DNA of 64,000 bases from AP-15 sp963772965 (GCA_963772965.1 CAVYZU010000012.1:62001-126000), one strand, 5' to 3'; positions 18,098-27,408 are shown, numbered from the stretch's first letter. Translations and numbers: made by a program. The notes: generated from the letters alone by a model not told the origin.

Positions 18098-19161
18098 ATA
18101 AACCTGGCGCGCCACGCAAATTGCCCTCCGTTCCACCATCAGGACGCAAGAAAAGAATGCCCTCCGTACAGCCAACGGCAGCCGCCGGCGGGTTCCCGCT
18201 GGATCAGCCCGACATTACGATTTCGGTCCGCCAGACATTTGGCATTAACAGCGATCTGCAGGTCCCCGCTTTCAGCCAGTCCTGCGAATACGTCCCCGAT
18301 TACGACGACGCCTATCGCTTTGATCATGATACGACATTGGCGATCCTCGCCGGTTTCGCCTTCAACCGCCGGGTCATGATCCAGGGCTATCACGGCACCG
18401 GCAAATCGACCCATGTCGAGCAGGTCGCCGCACGGCTGAATTGGCCGCTGGTCCGTGTCAATCTCGACAGCCACATCAGCCGCATTGATCTCGTCGGCAA
18501 GGACGCGATCGTGTTGCGCGACAACAAGCAGGTGACCGAATTCCGCGAGGGCCTCTTGCCTTGGGCGTTGCAGCATCCGGTCGGGCTGTGCTTTGACGAA
18601 TACGATGCCGGCCGCCCGGATGTGATGTTCGTGATCCAGCGCGTGCTCGAGGTCGAAGGCAAGCTGACCCTGCTCGACCAGAACCGCGTCATTCGGCCGC
18701 ATTCCGGGTTCCGCCTGTTTTCGACCGCGAACACCGTCGGTCTTGGCGACACCACCGGGCTCTATCACGGGACCCAGCAGATCAACCAGGGCCAGATGGA
18801 CCGCTGGAACATCGTCGCGACTTTGAATTATCTGCCGCACGATGCCGAGGTCGAAATCGTGCTCGCCAAGGTTCCGACTTATGACAACGAGGAGGGCCGC
18901 CGCACGATAAGCGCGATGGTGGCGCTCGCCGATCTGACCCGCGCCGGCTTTATCAATGGCGACATCTCGACCGTCATGTCGCCGCGCACGGTCATGACCT
19001 GGGCCGAGAATGCCAAGATCTTTGGTGATCTGTCGTTCGGCTTCCGGCTGACCTTTTTGAACAAATGCGACGAGATGGAGCGCCCGACCGTCGCCGAATA
19101 TTACCAGCGCTGTTTTGGCACCGAACTGGCCGAAACCGGCGTCAACGCGACCCTGATGTAG
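18094..19161 (+). CDS. cobS: aerobic cobaltochelatase subunit CobS
   Basis: 355 residues as read from TTG 18094; ATG 18157 is an alternative start. AAA+ ATPase of the MoxR type with Walker A GYHGTGKST near residue 97, Walker B-like LCFDEYDAG, and family blocks HDTTLAILAGFAFNRRVM and GLGDTTGLYHGTQQINQGQMDRW. With CobT and CobN it inserts cobalt into hydrogenobyrinate diamide using ATP in the oxygen-dependent cobalamin pathway. CobN is not in the window. A palindromic repeat separates it from cobT. Confidence 0.95.
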   Translation: MNKPGAPRKLPSVPPSGRKKRMPSVQPTAAAGGFPLDQPDITISVRQTFGINSDLQVPAFSQSCEYVPDYDDAYRFDHDTTLAILAGFAFNRRVMIQGYHGTGKSTHVEQVAARLNWPLVRVNLDSHISRIDLVGKDAIVLRDNKQVTEFREGLLPWALQHPVGLCFDEYDAGRPDVMFVIQRVLEVEGKLTLLDQNRVIRPHSGFRLFSTANTVGLGDTTGLYHGTQQINQGQMDRWNIVATLNYLPHDAEVEIVLAKVPTYDNEEGRRTISAMVALADLTRAGFINGDISTVMSPRTVMTWAENAKIFGDLSFGFRLTFLNKCDEMERPTVAEYYQRCFGTELAETGVNATLM

Positions 19162-19210
19162 AGCGCGGCAACGGCGTTTGGTCGAGGATTATCATGCCCG
19201 AGAACCCTCC

Positions 19211-19299
19211 CCGTCATGGCCGGGCTTGTTCCGGCCATCCACGCCACCTACCGCAGCCACTAAAGGCGTGGATCACCGGGACGAGCCCGGTGATGACGA
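19211..19299. repeat. palindromic repeat, 'GGCCGGGCTTG..CCGGCC' family
   Basis: Between cobS and cobT. The left arm ATGGCCGGGCTTGTTCCGGCCAT and the right arm ATCACCGGGACGAGCCCGGTGAT are each hairpins; CCACGCC and GGCGTGG pair between them. The ends are CGTCA and TGACG. The same design, with GGCCGGGCTTGATCC, occurs inside dnaE2 at 41930-42030. Confidence 0.75.
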
Positions 19300-19340
19300 T
19301 GTTTCCAGGGCGCCCCTTGTTGTTGGCGGATCGCTGATCA

Positions 19341-21195
19341 ATGGCGCAGGACTTCTCCCCGGCCGAAATCTTCAAGCGCGCGACCGCCGCGACGTTGCGG
19401 GCGATTGCCGAGCGCGACGATGTCACTGTCGGCTTTGGCCCCGAAGCGGCCGGCGCCAGCGGCACGCGTATCCGGCTGCCCAATCCGCCGCGCGATTTGC
19501 CGGCCGAGGAAACGGCGCAACTGCGCGGCGCCGCCGACAGCTTGGCGCTACGCATGCGTTATCACGATGACGCGGTGCATAGCCGCCGCGCCCCCGGCAG
19601 TCCATTGGCGCGCGCGGTGTTCGAAGCGGTCGAGCAGGCGCGGGTCGAGGCCCTCGGCGCCCGGCGCATGACCGGGGTCGCCACCAATCTCGCAGCGATG
19701 CTCGATGAGCAATATCGCCGCCAGGGCTTTGAACGCATTACCGAGCGCACCGAAAGCACGATGGCCGAGGCGGTGCGGCTGTTGACCCGCGAGGCCTTGA
19801 CCCGCGAGCCGCCGCCGCCCTCCGCGCGTAAGGTCGTCGATCTGTGGCGGCCATGGCTCGAGCCGCGCATCGCCCGCGATCTCGGCGAACTCGACCGCTC
19901 GATATCGGATCAGGAGGATTATGCCCGGGTGACCCGGCGCATGCTGCAGGATCTCGACATCGATCTCGGCGAGATGGACGAGTCGTCGGAAAATGACGAG
20001 CAGCAGGACGGCGACGAAGCCGACGGCGAAAACCAGAGCGAGGGCGAAGGATCGACGACCGGCGCCCAGCCCTCGCCCGATGGCTCGCCGGCGGATGGCG
20101 CCGCCGAGGACGCCCAAGACGAAGCCGAAGCCGGCGACGGCGAGATGATGCCCGGCTCCAGCGACGACGATCCCGGCCGGCCTGGCCGCCCCGGCACCAT
20201 GCCGCGCGGCCGCAATGACGATACCGCGATCTATCGCGCCTTCAGCGTGGCGGCGGACGAAATCATCGAAGCCCACGAATTATGCGATCCCGATGAGTTG
20301 TCGCGACTGCGCCAATTGCTCGACCAGCAGCTCTCGCATCTGCAGAGCGTGATCGCCCGCCTTGCCAACCGATTGCAGCGCCGGCTGTTGGCCAAGCAGA
20401 CCCGGTCCTGGGAATTCGATCTCGAAGAGGGGCTGCTCGACGCCGCGCGACTGTCGCGCGTTGTCGCCAACCCAGTCCTGCCGCTCGCCTACAAGCAGGA
20501 GCAGGAGACCGATTTTCGCGACACCGTCGTCACCCTATTGATCGACAATTCGGGCTCGATGCGGGGCCGCCCGATCACCGTCGCGGCGATGAGCGCCGAC
20601 ATCCTGGCGCGCACCCTCGAGCGCTGTGCCGTCAAGGTCGAGATCCTGGGTTTTACGACGCGCGCCTGGAAAGGCGGTCAGTCGCGCGAACGCTGGATCG
20701 CCGCCGGCAAGCCGCCCAATCCCGGCCGGCTCAACGATCTCAGGCACATCGTCTACAAGGACGCCGACATGCCGTGGCGCCGCGCGCGCCGCAATCTAGG
20801 GCTGATGCTGCGCGAGGGCATCCTCAAAGAAAACATCGACGGCGAGGCATTGGCTTGGGCGCATAACCGCCTGCGCGAGCGCGGCGAGCAGCGCCGCATC
20901 CTGATGGTGATTTCCGACGGCGCGCCGGTCGATGATTCGAACTCTGTCGGTCAACCCCGGCAATTATCTCGAAAAGCACCTGCGCGAGGTCATCCGCGAT
21001 ATCGAGCGGCTAAAAGAGGTCGAGCTGATCGCGATTGGCATCGGCCATGACGTGACCCGCTATTACCGCCGCGCCGTGACAATCGTCGACGCCGAGCAAT
21101 TGGGCGGCGTCATGCTCGAAAAACTCGCCGAATTGTTCGACGAAGAGGGCACCTCGCAGACCCGCGTCAAGAGCCGCCACCGCCGCGCGGCTTAA
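19341..21195 (+). CDS. cobT: aerobic cobaltochelatase subunit CobT, interrupted by one frameshift
   Basis: Second AAA+ partner subunit of cobaltochelatase. It has an N-terminal domain, a long acidic linker (about residues 212-285, rich in Glu, Asp, Gln and Ser) and a C-terminal VWA domain with the MIDAS motif DNSGSMRG (Asp402). After ISDGAPVDDS the frame goes wrong. An extra A at 20940-20941 shifts it, and the expected continuation TLSVNPGNYLEKHL...IGIGHDVTRYYRRAVTIVDAEQL is read in the next frame to 21195. Without that base the protein would be about 617 residues and complete. Either a sequence error or a fresh mutation; the loss would remove the last third of the VWA domain. Confidence 0.9.
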
Positions 21196-21307
21196 CCGAG
21201 CCGACCGAATGGGCGCGCTAAAGCGTAGACGTCTCCGTCTATTTCTTTACTTCAAGAAAACCACCGGGACGCAGTGCCGCGACCGGCGCATACAAAGCGA
21301 GGGGCGA

Positions 21308-22003
21308 TCACCCGCTGACCGCTTCCCTAATGGCCTCGTGTATGATGTCGACGACGAGGCCAGGCGCGGTAACGATTGGCGTGTGATCTACCGGATGCGA
21401 CCGCACCCGGGCTCCCATCCGCTCCGCCATAAACCGTTGCGTGTCAGGGACGATCATGCGGTCCTGCTCCCCCACGAGAAACCAGGTCGGGCGGTCCCTC
21501 CAGAGTGGACGATTGACCGGCACCGTGATGCATGCCGGCGAGATCGGCCGCTGAACCGCCGCGAGCAGCGCCAATTCATCAGCCGAGGCATTCTGCGCGA
21601 ATGCCGCGGCGAAGGCCTGGTCCGGCAAATAGATCAACCCATGACCGTCCGGCGCCAACTTTGGCGCCAGCGGATGAGGCTCGGCACGATAGAAAACATC
21701 TGCGATGGTCTCGCCTTCATCAGGGGCAAGGCCACAGACGTAAACCAGCGCCTTCACCCTTTCATTTCGTGTGGCCGCGATCACGGCGCCAGCATAGGCG
21801 TGCCCCACAAGAACGGCGGGTCCCGAAACTCGCTCCAGCGTGCGCTCGACGGCCGCTGTATCTTCGGCAAACGAGGTCAGCGGCAGCGGGGCCGCGACGA
21901 CCCGGACGGTTTGGGCGGCGAGCGCCCCGATGACTTTGGCCCAGCTCGATCCGTCAGCCCAAGCTCCGTGAACCAGGACAACACTCACGTTCTCATGCGG
22001 CAT
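21308..22003 (-). CDS. alpha/beta hydrolase with Ala at the usual nucleophile position
   Basis: 231 residues, alpha/beta-hydrolase fold. The oxyanion region is VVLVHGAWADGSSWAKVI, the catalytic acid region is FLVGEQDRMIVP, and the His region is VDHTPIVTAPG. The nucleophile elbow reads VGHAYAGAVI. Ala stands where most relatives have Ser (codon GCC), so classical hydrolysis is doubtful unless a different residue is used. Its start overlaps the stop of the haloacid-dehalogenase-like gene upstream by about 11 bases. It is thus the last gene of a three-gene operon starting at 26209 that is now split by IS66. Confidence 0.85.
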   Translation of the reverse strand: MPHENVSVVLVHGAWADGSSWAKVIGALAAQTVRVVAAPLPLTSFAEDTAAVERTLERVSGPAVLVGHAYAGAVIAATRNERVKALVYVCGLAPDEGETIADVFYRAEPHPLAPKLAPDGHGLIYLPDQAFAAAFAQNASADELALLAAVQRPISPACITVPVNRPLWRDRPTWFLVGEQDRMIVPDTQRFMAERMGARVRSHPVDHTPIVTAPGLVVDIIHEAIREAVSG

Positions 22004-22366
22004 TGCTCTCTCCTCGTGCTGAGGTTCTCTCCGTGTGCTGGGCGATCAACTGATCGGCAACACCGTTCAAGTCTGCACCGACGATCTGCGGCTGCGGGCC
22101 AACTCCCAAGACGTCGTTGCCCGTCCGCTTGATCAAGGCAGCCTTCCAGCCCGCGGCGACGGCGCCAAGCGTGTCCCATGTATGGCAAGCGATCAGACAG
22201 AGCTGAGAGGGCTCAACCCCAAGCTCCCGCTCGACATAAGCATAAGCCTGGCGCGAGGGCTTGTGATGCTTCACGCCATCTGCGCTAAAGCGCCGCTCGA
22301 AGAAATTGGCAATGCCGCCATGTTCAAGCTGACGGGTTTGAACCTCAAGCAGATTGTCTGTGAGGG

Positions 22367-22374
22367 TAAACAGC
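22367..22374. repeat. target-site duplication, left copy (TAAACAGC)
   Basis: Eight-base direct repeat flanking the IS66 element; the other copy is at 24936-24943. Eight bases is the standard duplication size for IS66. Confidence 0.9.
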
Positions 22375-22450
22375 GTAAGCGTCTGCTGATTGGCGTCTTG
22401 CGCTGGGCTTGCTGATTGAGAAGCTGCCGCTGTTTTATGGCGGCGGTGCA

Positions 22451-22900
22451 ATGAATGATGTGGGGCTGGTCGATAAGGAGGACCTCGGGAGTACTCATAC
22501 GAGGGCTCGCGAGGTCCGCGGCGAGGTTCTCAGCGGCCCGGAGCGGCGGCGGCGCTGGAGCCTCGAAGAGAAGCTGCGGATATTGGCACAGAGCGTAGCG
22601 CCGGGGTCGTCGCCCTCGTTGGTTTGCCGGCTGCACGGGATCAGCAGCGGCCAGCTTTACACCTGGCGGCGGCAGTTTCGCACGGGCGAGCTGACTGGAT
22701 TTGCGCCAGTGAGATTGGCGCTACCGGTTGAACAGCTTGCACTGGCCGCAGCGCCGGTTGCGCCGATGCCGACGCCCCCCGAACCCGATCGGCGGGTGGA
22801 TGGGATAATCGAGGTCGAGCTGCCCACGGGGGTGAAGCTGCGTCTGACCGGCGCGGTCGACGAGATGGCATTGCGCCGGGTCTTGTCGGCGCTGTCGTGA
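22451..22900 (+). CDS. tnpA: IS66 accessory protein TnpA
   Basis: About 149 residues. It contains the helix-turn-helix block RRRWSLEEKLRILAQSVAPG followed by VCRLHGISSGQLYTWRRQFRTG, characteristic of the IS66 OrfA/TnpA group. The C-terminal IEVELPTGVKLRLTGAVDE is also typical. The ATG at 22451 is preferred; the frame is open to 22409. It overlaps tnpB by four bases. Confidence 0.92.
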   Translation: MNDVGLVDKEDLGSTHTRAREVRGEVLSGPERRRRWSLEEKLRILAQSVAPGSSPSLVCRLHGISSGQLYTWRRQFRTGELTGFAPVRLALPVEQLALAAAPVAPMPTPPEPDRRVDGIIEVELPTGVKLRLTGAVDEMALRRVLSALS

Positions 22901-23244
22901 TCGGCATACCGGGCAATGTCCGCGTCTATCTGGCATGCGGCGTCACTGACATGAGGAAAGGCTTTGACGGGCTCGCGGCGCGGGTTCAGCTGACGCTGCA
23001 GCTCGACCCGCATGGTGGTGCGCTGTTTGTGTTTCGCGGTCGGCGCGGCGATCTGATCAAGGTGCTGTGGTGGGACGGGCAAGGATTGTGCCTGTTTGCC
23101 AAACGGCTGGAGCGCGGCCGGTTTTTATGGCCGCAGGCCAAGGACGGATCGGTGGTGCTAACGGCAGCGCAATTATCGATGCTACTGGAAGGTATCGATT
23201 GGCGTGCACCGCGCCGCAGCTGGGCCCCGGAAGTGGCTGGTTGA
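22897..23244 (+). CDS. tnpB: IS66 accessory protein TnpB
   Basis: 115 residues starting at a GTG that overlaps the tnpA stop. The family signature is obvious: VRVYLACGVTDMRKGFDGLA, ALFVFRGRRGDLIKVLWWDG and GLCLFAKRLERGRFLWP. It is required for transposition in studied IS66 elements; its biochemical role is unclear. Confidence 0.95.
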   Translation: MIGIPGNVRVYLACGVTDMRKGFDGLAARVQLTLQLDPHGGALFVFRGRRGDLIKVLWWDGQGLCLFAKRLERGRFLWPQAKDGSVVLTAAQLSMLLEGIDWRAPRRSWAPEVAG

Positions 23245-23290
23245 ACAGCGCGACATAGTGACTCAGGCGGGTACGGATCGATGCTGCTCA

Positions 23291-24913
23291 ATGACCGCGG
23301 GAGTAAACTCTCGGTTGATGCCGGTCGCTGCTGACCCTGTTCAAGAGATCGCCGAGCTGCGCGCCTTACTGGCCGAGCGCGAGGCGGAACTGGCGGTGGC
23401 GCGGGCCGAGTTGACCGGCGCCCGTCTGCGGATCGAACAGTACAAGGCTCAGCTTGCCCAACTGCGGCGGATGCAATTTGGGCGCTCGTCGGAAAAACTC
23501 GATACTCAGATCGCGCAACTCGAGCTGATGCTCGAGGATCTGGAAGAGAGCGAAGCAGCACGCACAGCGCCGGCGGCACGGCGTGCCCCTGATCAGCCAC
23601 CGCGCGAACGGCGTCAGCCGGTGCGGCGGCCATTGCCCGATCATTTGCCGCGCGAGGAGATCGTGCATGATCCGAGGCCGGTCTGCCCGGGCTGCGGCGG
23701 CACCCGCTTTGCCAAGCTCGGCGAGGACGTGACCGAGATCTTGGAGAAGATCCCGGCTCGCCTCAAAGTGATCCGCCATATTCGGCCTAAGCTGAGCTGC
23801 CGCTGCTGCGAGCGCATCATCCAAGCGCCGATGCCCGATCTGCCGATCGCGAAGGGCCGCCCCGGTCCGGGTCTGGTCGCCAATGTCGTGGTCAGCAAAT
23901 ACCTCGACGGGCTGCCGCTCTACCGGCAATCGGCGATCCTGGCGCGCGAGGGCATCGAGATCGAGCGTGCCACCCTGGCCGACTGGGTCGGGCATGCCGC
24001 TTGGTGGGTGACGCCACTGGCCGAGCTGATCGGCACCCATGCCCTGGCGGCGCCGATCATCCACACCGATGACACGCCGATCGCCGTGCTGGCGCCGGGC
24101 AATGGCAAGACCCGAACCGGGCGGCTGTGGACCTATGTCGTCGACGAGCGGCCCTGGCAAGGCGAGCGGGCGTCCGCGGCTTATTACCGCTTTAGCCCCG
24201 ACCGTCGGGGCGAGCGGCCGCGCGATCATCTGGCCCGCTTTCGCGGCGTGATCCAGGCCGACGCCTTTAGCGGCTATCAAGCCCTAACGCGACCACCATC
24301 CGCCAACGACCGGGTCGGCCGAGCGCCGCCGCTGATCCACGCGGCGTGTTGGGCTCACGCGCGACGCAAATTTTACGACGTGTTCGAGTCGACCAAGTCG
24401 CCAATCGCCGAGGAGGCGCTCAAACGGATTGGCGAGCTCTACAAGATCGAAGCCGAGATTACTGGTCAGTCGGCCGCAACCCGGCTGGCGACGCGACAGA
24501 GCCGTGCCGTGGCGATCCTCGACGCCTTGCGCGACTGGCTGACCGCACAGCGCCGCCGGCTGTCAGCAAAGAACGCGCTCGCCAAGGCGATCCAATACGC
24601 ACTCAGCCGCTGGGACGCGCTAACCCGCTATGCCGGTGATGGCCGGCTCGCGATCGACAATAATGTCGCTGAGCGAGCGCTGCGCGGTATCGCCATCACG
24701 CGCAAGAACTTCCTGTTCCTTGGATCCGACGCCGGCGGCGAGCGCGCCGCAATCCTCTATACCGTGCTGGAAAGCGCCAAACTCAACGGCCTCGATCCGC
24801 AGACTTGGCTTACCGATGTGATCGATCGCATGGCCAATGGTCACCCGATCAACCGGCTCGCCGAACTGCTGCCGTGGAACTGGCAGCCCAAAATCGTCAC
24901 TCTCGCCGCCTGA
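23291..24913 (+). CDS. tnpC: IS66 transposase TnpC
   Basis: About 540 residues. An N-terminal coiled coil with leucine-zipper character (IAELRALLAEREAELAVARAEL) is followed by the MQFGRSSEKLD block. A zinc-binding region has CPGCGGTRF and CRCCERI, then the DDE core: Asp in IIHTDDTPIAVL, Asp in VIQADAFSGYQAL, Glu in AIDNNVAERALRGIAI. The start may be ATG 23291 or 23318; frames further upstream overlap tnpB. It ends 22 bp before the right end of the element. Confidence 0.95.
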   Translation: MTAGVNSRLMPVAADPVQEIAELRALLAEREAELAVARAELTGARLRIEQYKAQLAQLRRMQFGRSSEKLDTQIAQLELMLEDLEESEAARTAPAARRAPDQPPRERRQPVRRPLPDHLPREEIVHDPRPVCPGCGGTRFAKLGEDVTEILEKIPARLKVIRHIRPKLSCRCCERIIQAPMPDLPIAKGRPGPGLVANVVVSKYLDGLPLYRQSAILAREGIEIERATLADWVGHAAWWVTPLAELIGTHALAAPIIHTDDTPIAVLAPGNGKTRTGRLWTYVVDERPWQGERASAAYYRFSPDRRGERPRDHLARFRGVIQADAFSGYQALTRPPSANDRVGRAPPLIHAACWAHARRKFYDVFESTKSPIAEEALKRIGELYKIEAEITGQSAATRLATRQSRAVAILDALRDWLTAQRRRLSAKNALAKAIQYALSRWDALTRYAGDGRLAIDNNVAERALRGIAITRKNFLFLGSDAGGERAAILYTVLESAKLNGLDPQTWLTDVIDRMANGHPINRLAELLPWNWQPKIVTLAA

Positions 24914-24935
24914 GTGGCCACGAGCTGACGCTTAC

Positions 24936-24943
24936 TAAACAGC
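24936..24943. repeat. target-site duplication, right copy (TAAACAGC)
   Basis: Partner of 22367-22374; one copy belonged to the original haloacid dehalogenase gene (codons around RLF). Confidence 0.9.
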
Positions 24944-25297
24944 CGGAAACCTGCATCGCGCAGCTTGCCTAGCGCCGCCGGCACCTCCCGGTGCGGCGGC
25001 ATCGTCGAAAATTTTTCTGTAAGCTCTTTCTTATCCCCATCGTCTACTTCAATGCCTTGCGTCGCGGCCATCATCTTCATCACAGCCGCGCTGATATCCG
25101 TGAACGGAACGTAGCAGCCGGCGACAGTCAGCGCCGCGGAATACATGATGAGGTTGGCGAACCAAAGCCGCATCGCCTGTCTTTCGCCAAAGATGCGCTC
25201 GAATACAGGCTCCATCGTTTGAAGGTCGAGAAGTGTCTCGTTGACGTCGAACACGATCAGCGGACGCGCGGCCATCTGCCTACACTCCGATTTGTTT

Positions 25298-26209
25298 TCA
25301 CTGTCTCGCGATTGCTGCTGCCCCGTCGCCAGACGGTGGCTCTGCGGATCCGATGCTACCAACACCAAAGTCGCGAATAGCGACGGCGATCTCTGCGCAA
25401 TGCATCTCCAACGCGAAGTGACCCGTGTCGAAGAAGCGGACGACCGCCTCCGGTATGTCCCGTTTGAACGCTTCGGCGCCGGCCGGCAGAAAGAACGGGT
25501 CGTTTTTGCCCCATACGGCTAGAAGGCGCGGCTTCTGGGTGCGGAAATACTTCTGGAAGGTCGGGTACAATACCACGTTGCTCTTGTAGTCGCCGAACAG
25601 GTCGAGCTGCACCTCGTCCGCGCCGGGACGTGATAGGTAATAGTTATCGAGCGAGTAGCCGTCTGGAGACACTGCTGTCACGTCAGGGACACCATGCGTG
25701 TATTGCCAAACAGTTGTCTCGGGCGCCAGGAAGGCGCGCAACGCGTCGCGGTTGGTCTGCGATGGATTTTCCCAATAGGCTCGGATCGGAGTCCAGCCAT
25801 CGCTCAGCCCCTCCTCGTAAGCGTTCCCGTTTTGAGAGATGATGGCGGTGATGCGCTCGGGGTCCTTTAGCGCAATCCGCAGGCCCACCGGCGCGCCGTA
25901 GTCGAAGATGTAGATCGCGAACTTGTTCAGGCCGATGACATCGGTGAAATGGTCGATCGTCTCGGCAAGGTTGTTGAATGTGTATGTGAAATCATCGCGA
26001 TGCGGCACGTCCGACTGACCAAAGCCTGGCAGGTCAGGCGCCACGAGATGAAAGTGATCGGCGAGGAGCGGAATCAGATCGCGGAACATGTGTCCGGCCG
26101 TCGGAAACCCATGCAACAGGAGCAATGTCGGAGCGTCTGCCCGCCCGGCTTCGCGGTAGAAAATGTTAAGACCGTCGACCTCGACCTTTCGGTAGGTGAT
26201 CGGGGGCAT
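25298..26209 (-). CDS. alpha/beta hydrolase, haloalkane-dehalogenase/epoxide-hydrolase-like
   Basis: 303 residues. LLLLHGFPTAGHMFRDLIP carries the HG oxyanion motif. The putative nucleophile is the Asp in IYIFDYGAPVGLRIA, where serine hydrolases have GxSxG, so an ester intermediate as in haloalkane dehalogenases and epoxide hydrolases is expected. The catalytic acid and His are likely in AVWGKNDPFFLP and FFDTGHFALE. ATG 26209 has GAGGAG eight bases upstream. First gene of the operon that continues with the split haloacid dehalogenase (22 bp downstream); divergent from the LysR gene. The substrate is unproven. Confidence 0.88.
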   Translation of the reverse strand: MPPITYRKVEVDGLNIFYREAGRADAPTLLLLHGFPTAGHMFRDLIPLLADHFHLVAPDLPGFGQSDVPHRDDFTYTFNNLAETIDHFTDVIGLNKFAIYIFDYGAPVGLRIALKDPERITAIISQNGNAYEEGLSDGWTPIRAYWENPSQTNRDALRAFLAPETTVWQYTHGVPDVTAVSPDGYSLDNYYLSRPGADEVQLDLFGDYKSNVVLYPTFQKYFRTQKPRLLAVWGKNDPFFLPAGAEAFKRDIPEAVVRFFDTGHFALEMHCAEIAVAIRDFGVGSIGSAEPPSGDGAAAIARQ

Positions 26210-26263
26210 GCGCGGCTCCTCGGTGCGTCGAATGTTGAGATTCACGCCAAAAATGCGCATTGC

Positions 26264-26316
26264 GTTGCGCAATTGAATTGAGCGGCAGCGCGTTTCTCTA
26301 TTTCAATTGACGCAAC
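26264..26316. promoter_or_regulatory. inverted repeat in the divergent LysR/hydrolase promoter region
   Basis: GTTGCGCAATTGA at 26264-26276 faces TCAATTGACGCAAC at 26303-26316. The right arm ends two bases before the LysR start codon. LysR regulators usually bind such dyads between themselves and a divergent target operon, so autoregulation and control of the operon at 26209 are likely (inference). Confidence 0.5.
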
Positions 26317-26317
26317 A

Positions 26318-27220
26318 ATGCCGGACCGACTCGATGCCCTGGCGATTTTTGTCGCCGTAGCGGAGCAGCAGAGCTTTGCTGAAGCCGCCCGGCAATTGAG
26401 CCGGTCGCCGGCGTCCGTTACGCGGGCCGTCGCAGCCCTTGAGGAACGACTGCAAATTCGTCTTTTCAATCGGACGACCCGCTCGATCGCGCTGACCGAT
26501 GCCGGCACGCGGTATCTCGACGGATGCCGGCGCCTGCTGGCGACCTATGATGAGATCGAGGCGGTGAATTTCGCCGAGCGGGTTGAACCGCGGGGCTGGA
26601 TCAATGTCACGGCACCCGTGATGTTCGGCCGGCTCCACGTACTCCCGCTCGTGGGAAGCTTTCTCGACAATTATCCGCAGGTCGATATTCGGATGCTGTT
26701 GCTCGACCGAGTCGTCTCATTGGTGGATGAGGGGCTCGATCTCGGCGTCAGGATCGGACAACTGCCCGACTCCTCGCTGCGGGCAATCCGAGTGGGACAG
26801 GTCCGACGCATCGTTTGCGCGACACCAGAATATATTGCCGGCCGCGGCATGCCGGCGACGCCGCGCGATCTCGGCGGCCACAGTTTGGTGGCCTGCACCG
26901 CCGTGACACCCATTCCCGACCGCTGGTCGTTCCACGCTCCGAGCGGCGCCATTTCCGTACCCGTCACGCCCCGGCTGGTGGTGAACACTACGGCAGCGGC
27001 GGTCGACGCGGCGCTCGCCAATCTGGGGCTCACCTGCATCCGGTCCTATCAGGCTGAACCGCATATGGCGGCCGGCCGATTGCAAACCGTCCTCGTCGAC
27101 TACGAGCCGCCACCCGCGCCCATTCACATCGTGCATCCGGCAGGCCGGCACCTCCCAGCCAAACTCCGCTTATTTCTGGACTACGCCGCCGAAACCCTCC
27201 GCCGCAAATTCGGTCCGTAG
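26318..27220 (+). CDS. LysR family transcriptional regulator
   Basis: 300 residues. The N-terminal winged helix-turn-helix is DALAIFVAVAEQQSFAEAARQLSRSPASVTRAVAALEE (in pieces), with LFNRTTRSIALTDAG. The effector domain begins at about residue 90 (GWINVTAPVMFGRLHVLPL). This pattern is typical of the AaeR/DsdC-like group often found divergent to hydrolases or oxidoreductases. Its divergent position suggests control of the hydrolase/dehalogenase operon. Confidence 0.93.
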   Translation: MPDRLDALAIFVAVAEQQSFAEAARQLSRSPASVTRAVAALEERLQIRLFNRTTRSIALTDAGTRYLDGCRRLLATYDEIEAVNFAERVEPRGWINVTAPVMFGRLHVLPLVGSFLDNYPQVDIRMLLLDRVVSLVDEGLDLGVRIGQLPDSSLRAIRVGQVRRIVCATPEYIAGRGMPATPRDLGGHSLVACTAVTPIPDRWSFHAPSGAISVPVTPRLVVNTTAAAVDAALANLGLTCIRSYQAEPHMAAGRLQTVLVDYEPPPAPIHIVHPAGRHLPAKLRLFLDYAAETLRRKFGP

Positions 27221-27408
27221 CCAAGCGTAGTGCTGATGCAATCCGCCCACCTTCGCAGACGCTTGCGGGTTTCATCGTGCGAGGTGGCGCAAATCGTAGG
27301 TAACCGAACTAGCGGATTACATTCGCCGAGCGCTTGCGGGCGAACAGACGAAGAGCGCCCGAATCCGCCGCCGCCGCCGCACCTCGCCGGCGGCGGCCGG
27401 CGCGGACT

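Larger units (their letters stand above)
22375..24935. mobile_element. complete IS66-family insertion sequence, 2,561 bp
   Basis: Ends are GTAAGCGTCTGCT on the left and, reverse complemented, GTAAGCGTCAGCT on the right (12 of 13 matching). It carries the canonical tnpA-tnpB-tnpC order on the plus strand and is flanked by 8-bp direct repeats. All three genes look intact, so the element may be active. It interrupts a haloacid dehalogenase gene. Confidence 0.95.
21993..25275 (-). pseudogene. haloacid dehalogenase type II (HAD superfamily), split by IS66
   Basis: The N-terminal part (25275 down to 24936) begins MAARPLIVFDVNETLLDL, the HAD motif I form used by L-2-haloacid dehalogenases, and ends LRDAGFRLF. 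The C-terminal part (22366 down to 21993) continues TLTDNLLEVQ... and contains KHHKPSRQAYAYVEREL and CHTWDTLGAVAAGWKAALI. Removing the IS and one copy of the 8-bp duplication rejoins them exactly in frame as a 237-residue protein, the family length. The gene was therefore intact before insertion. Haloacid specificity is inferred from family resemblance only. It lies between two alpha/beta-hydrolase genes of the same operon. Confidence 0.9.

Noticed and set aside
22986..24280. minus-strand frames within IS66
   Set aside because: Antisense of tnpB and tnpC; no family resemblance.
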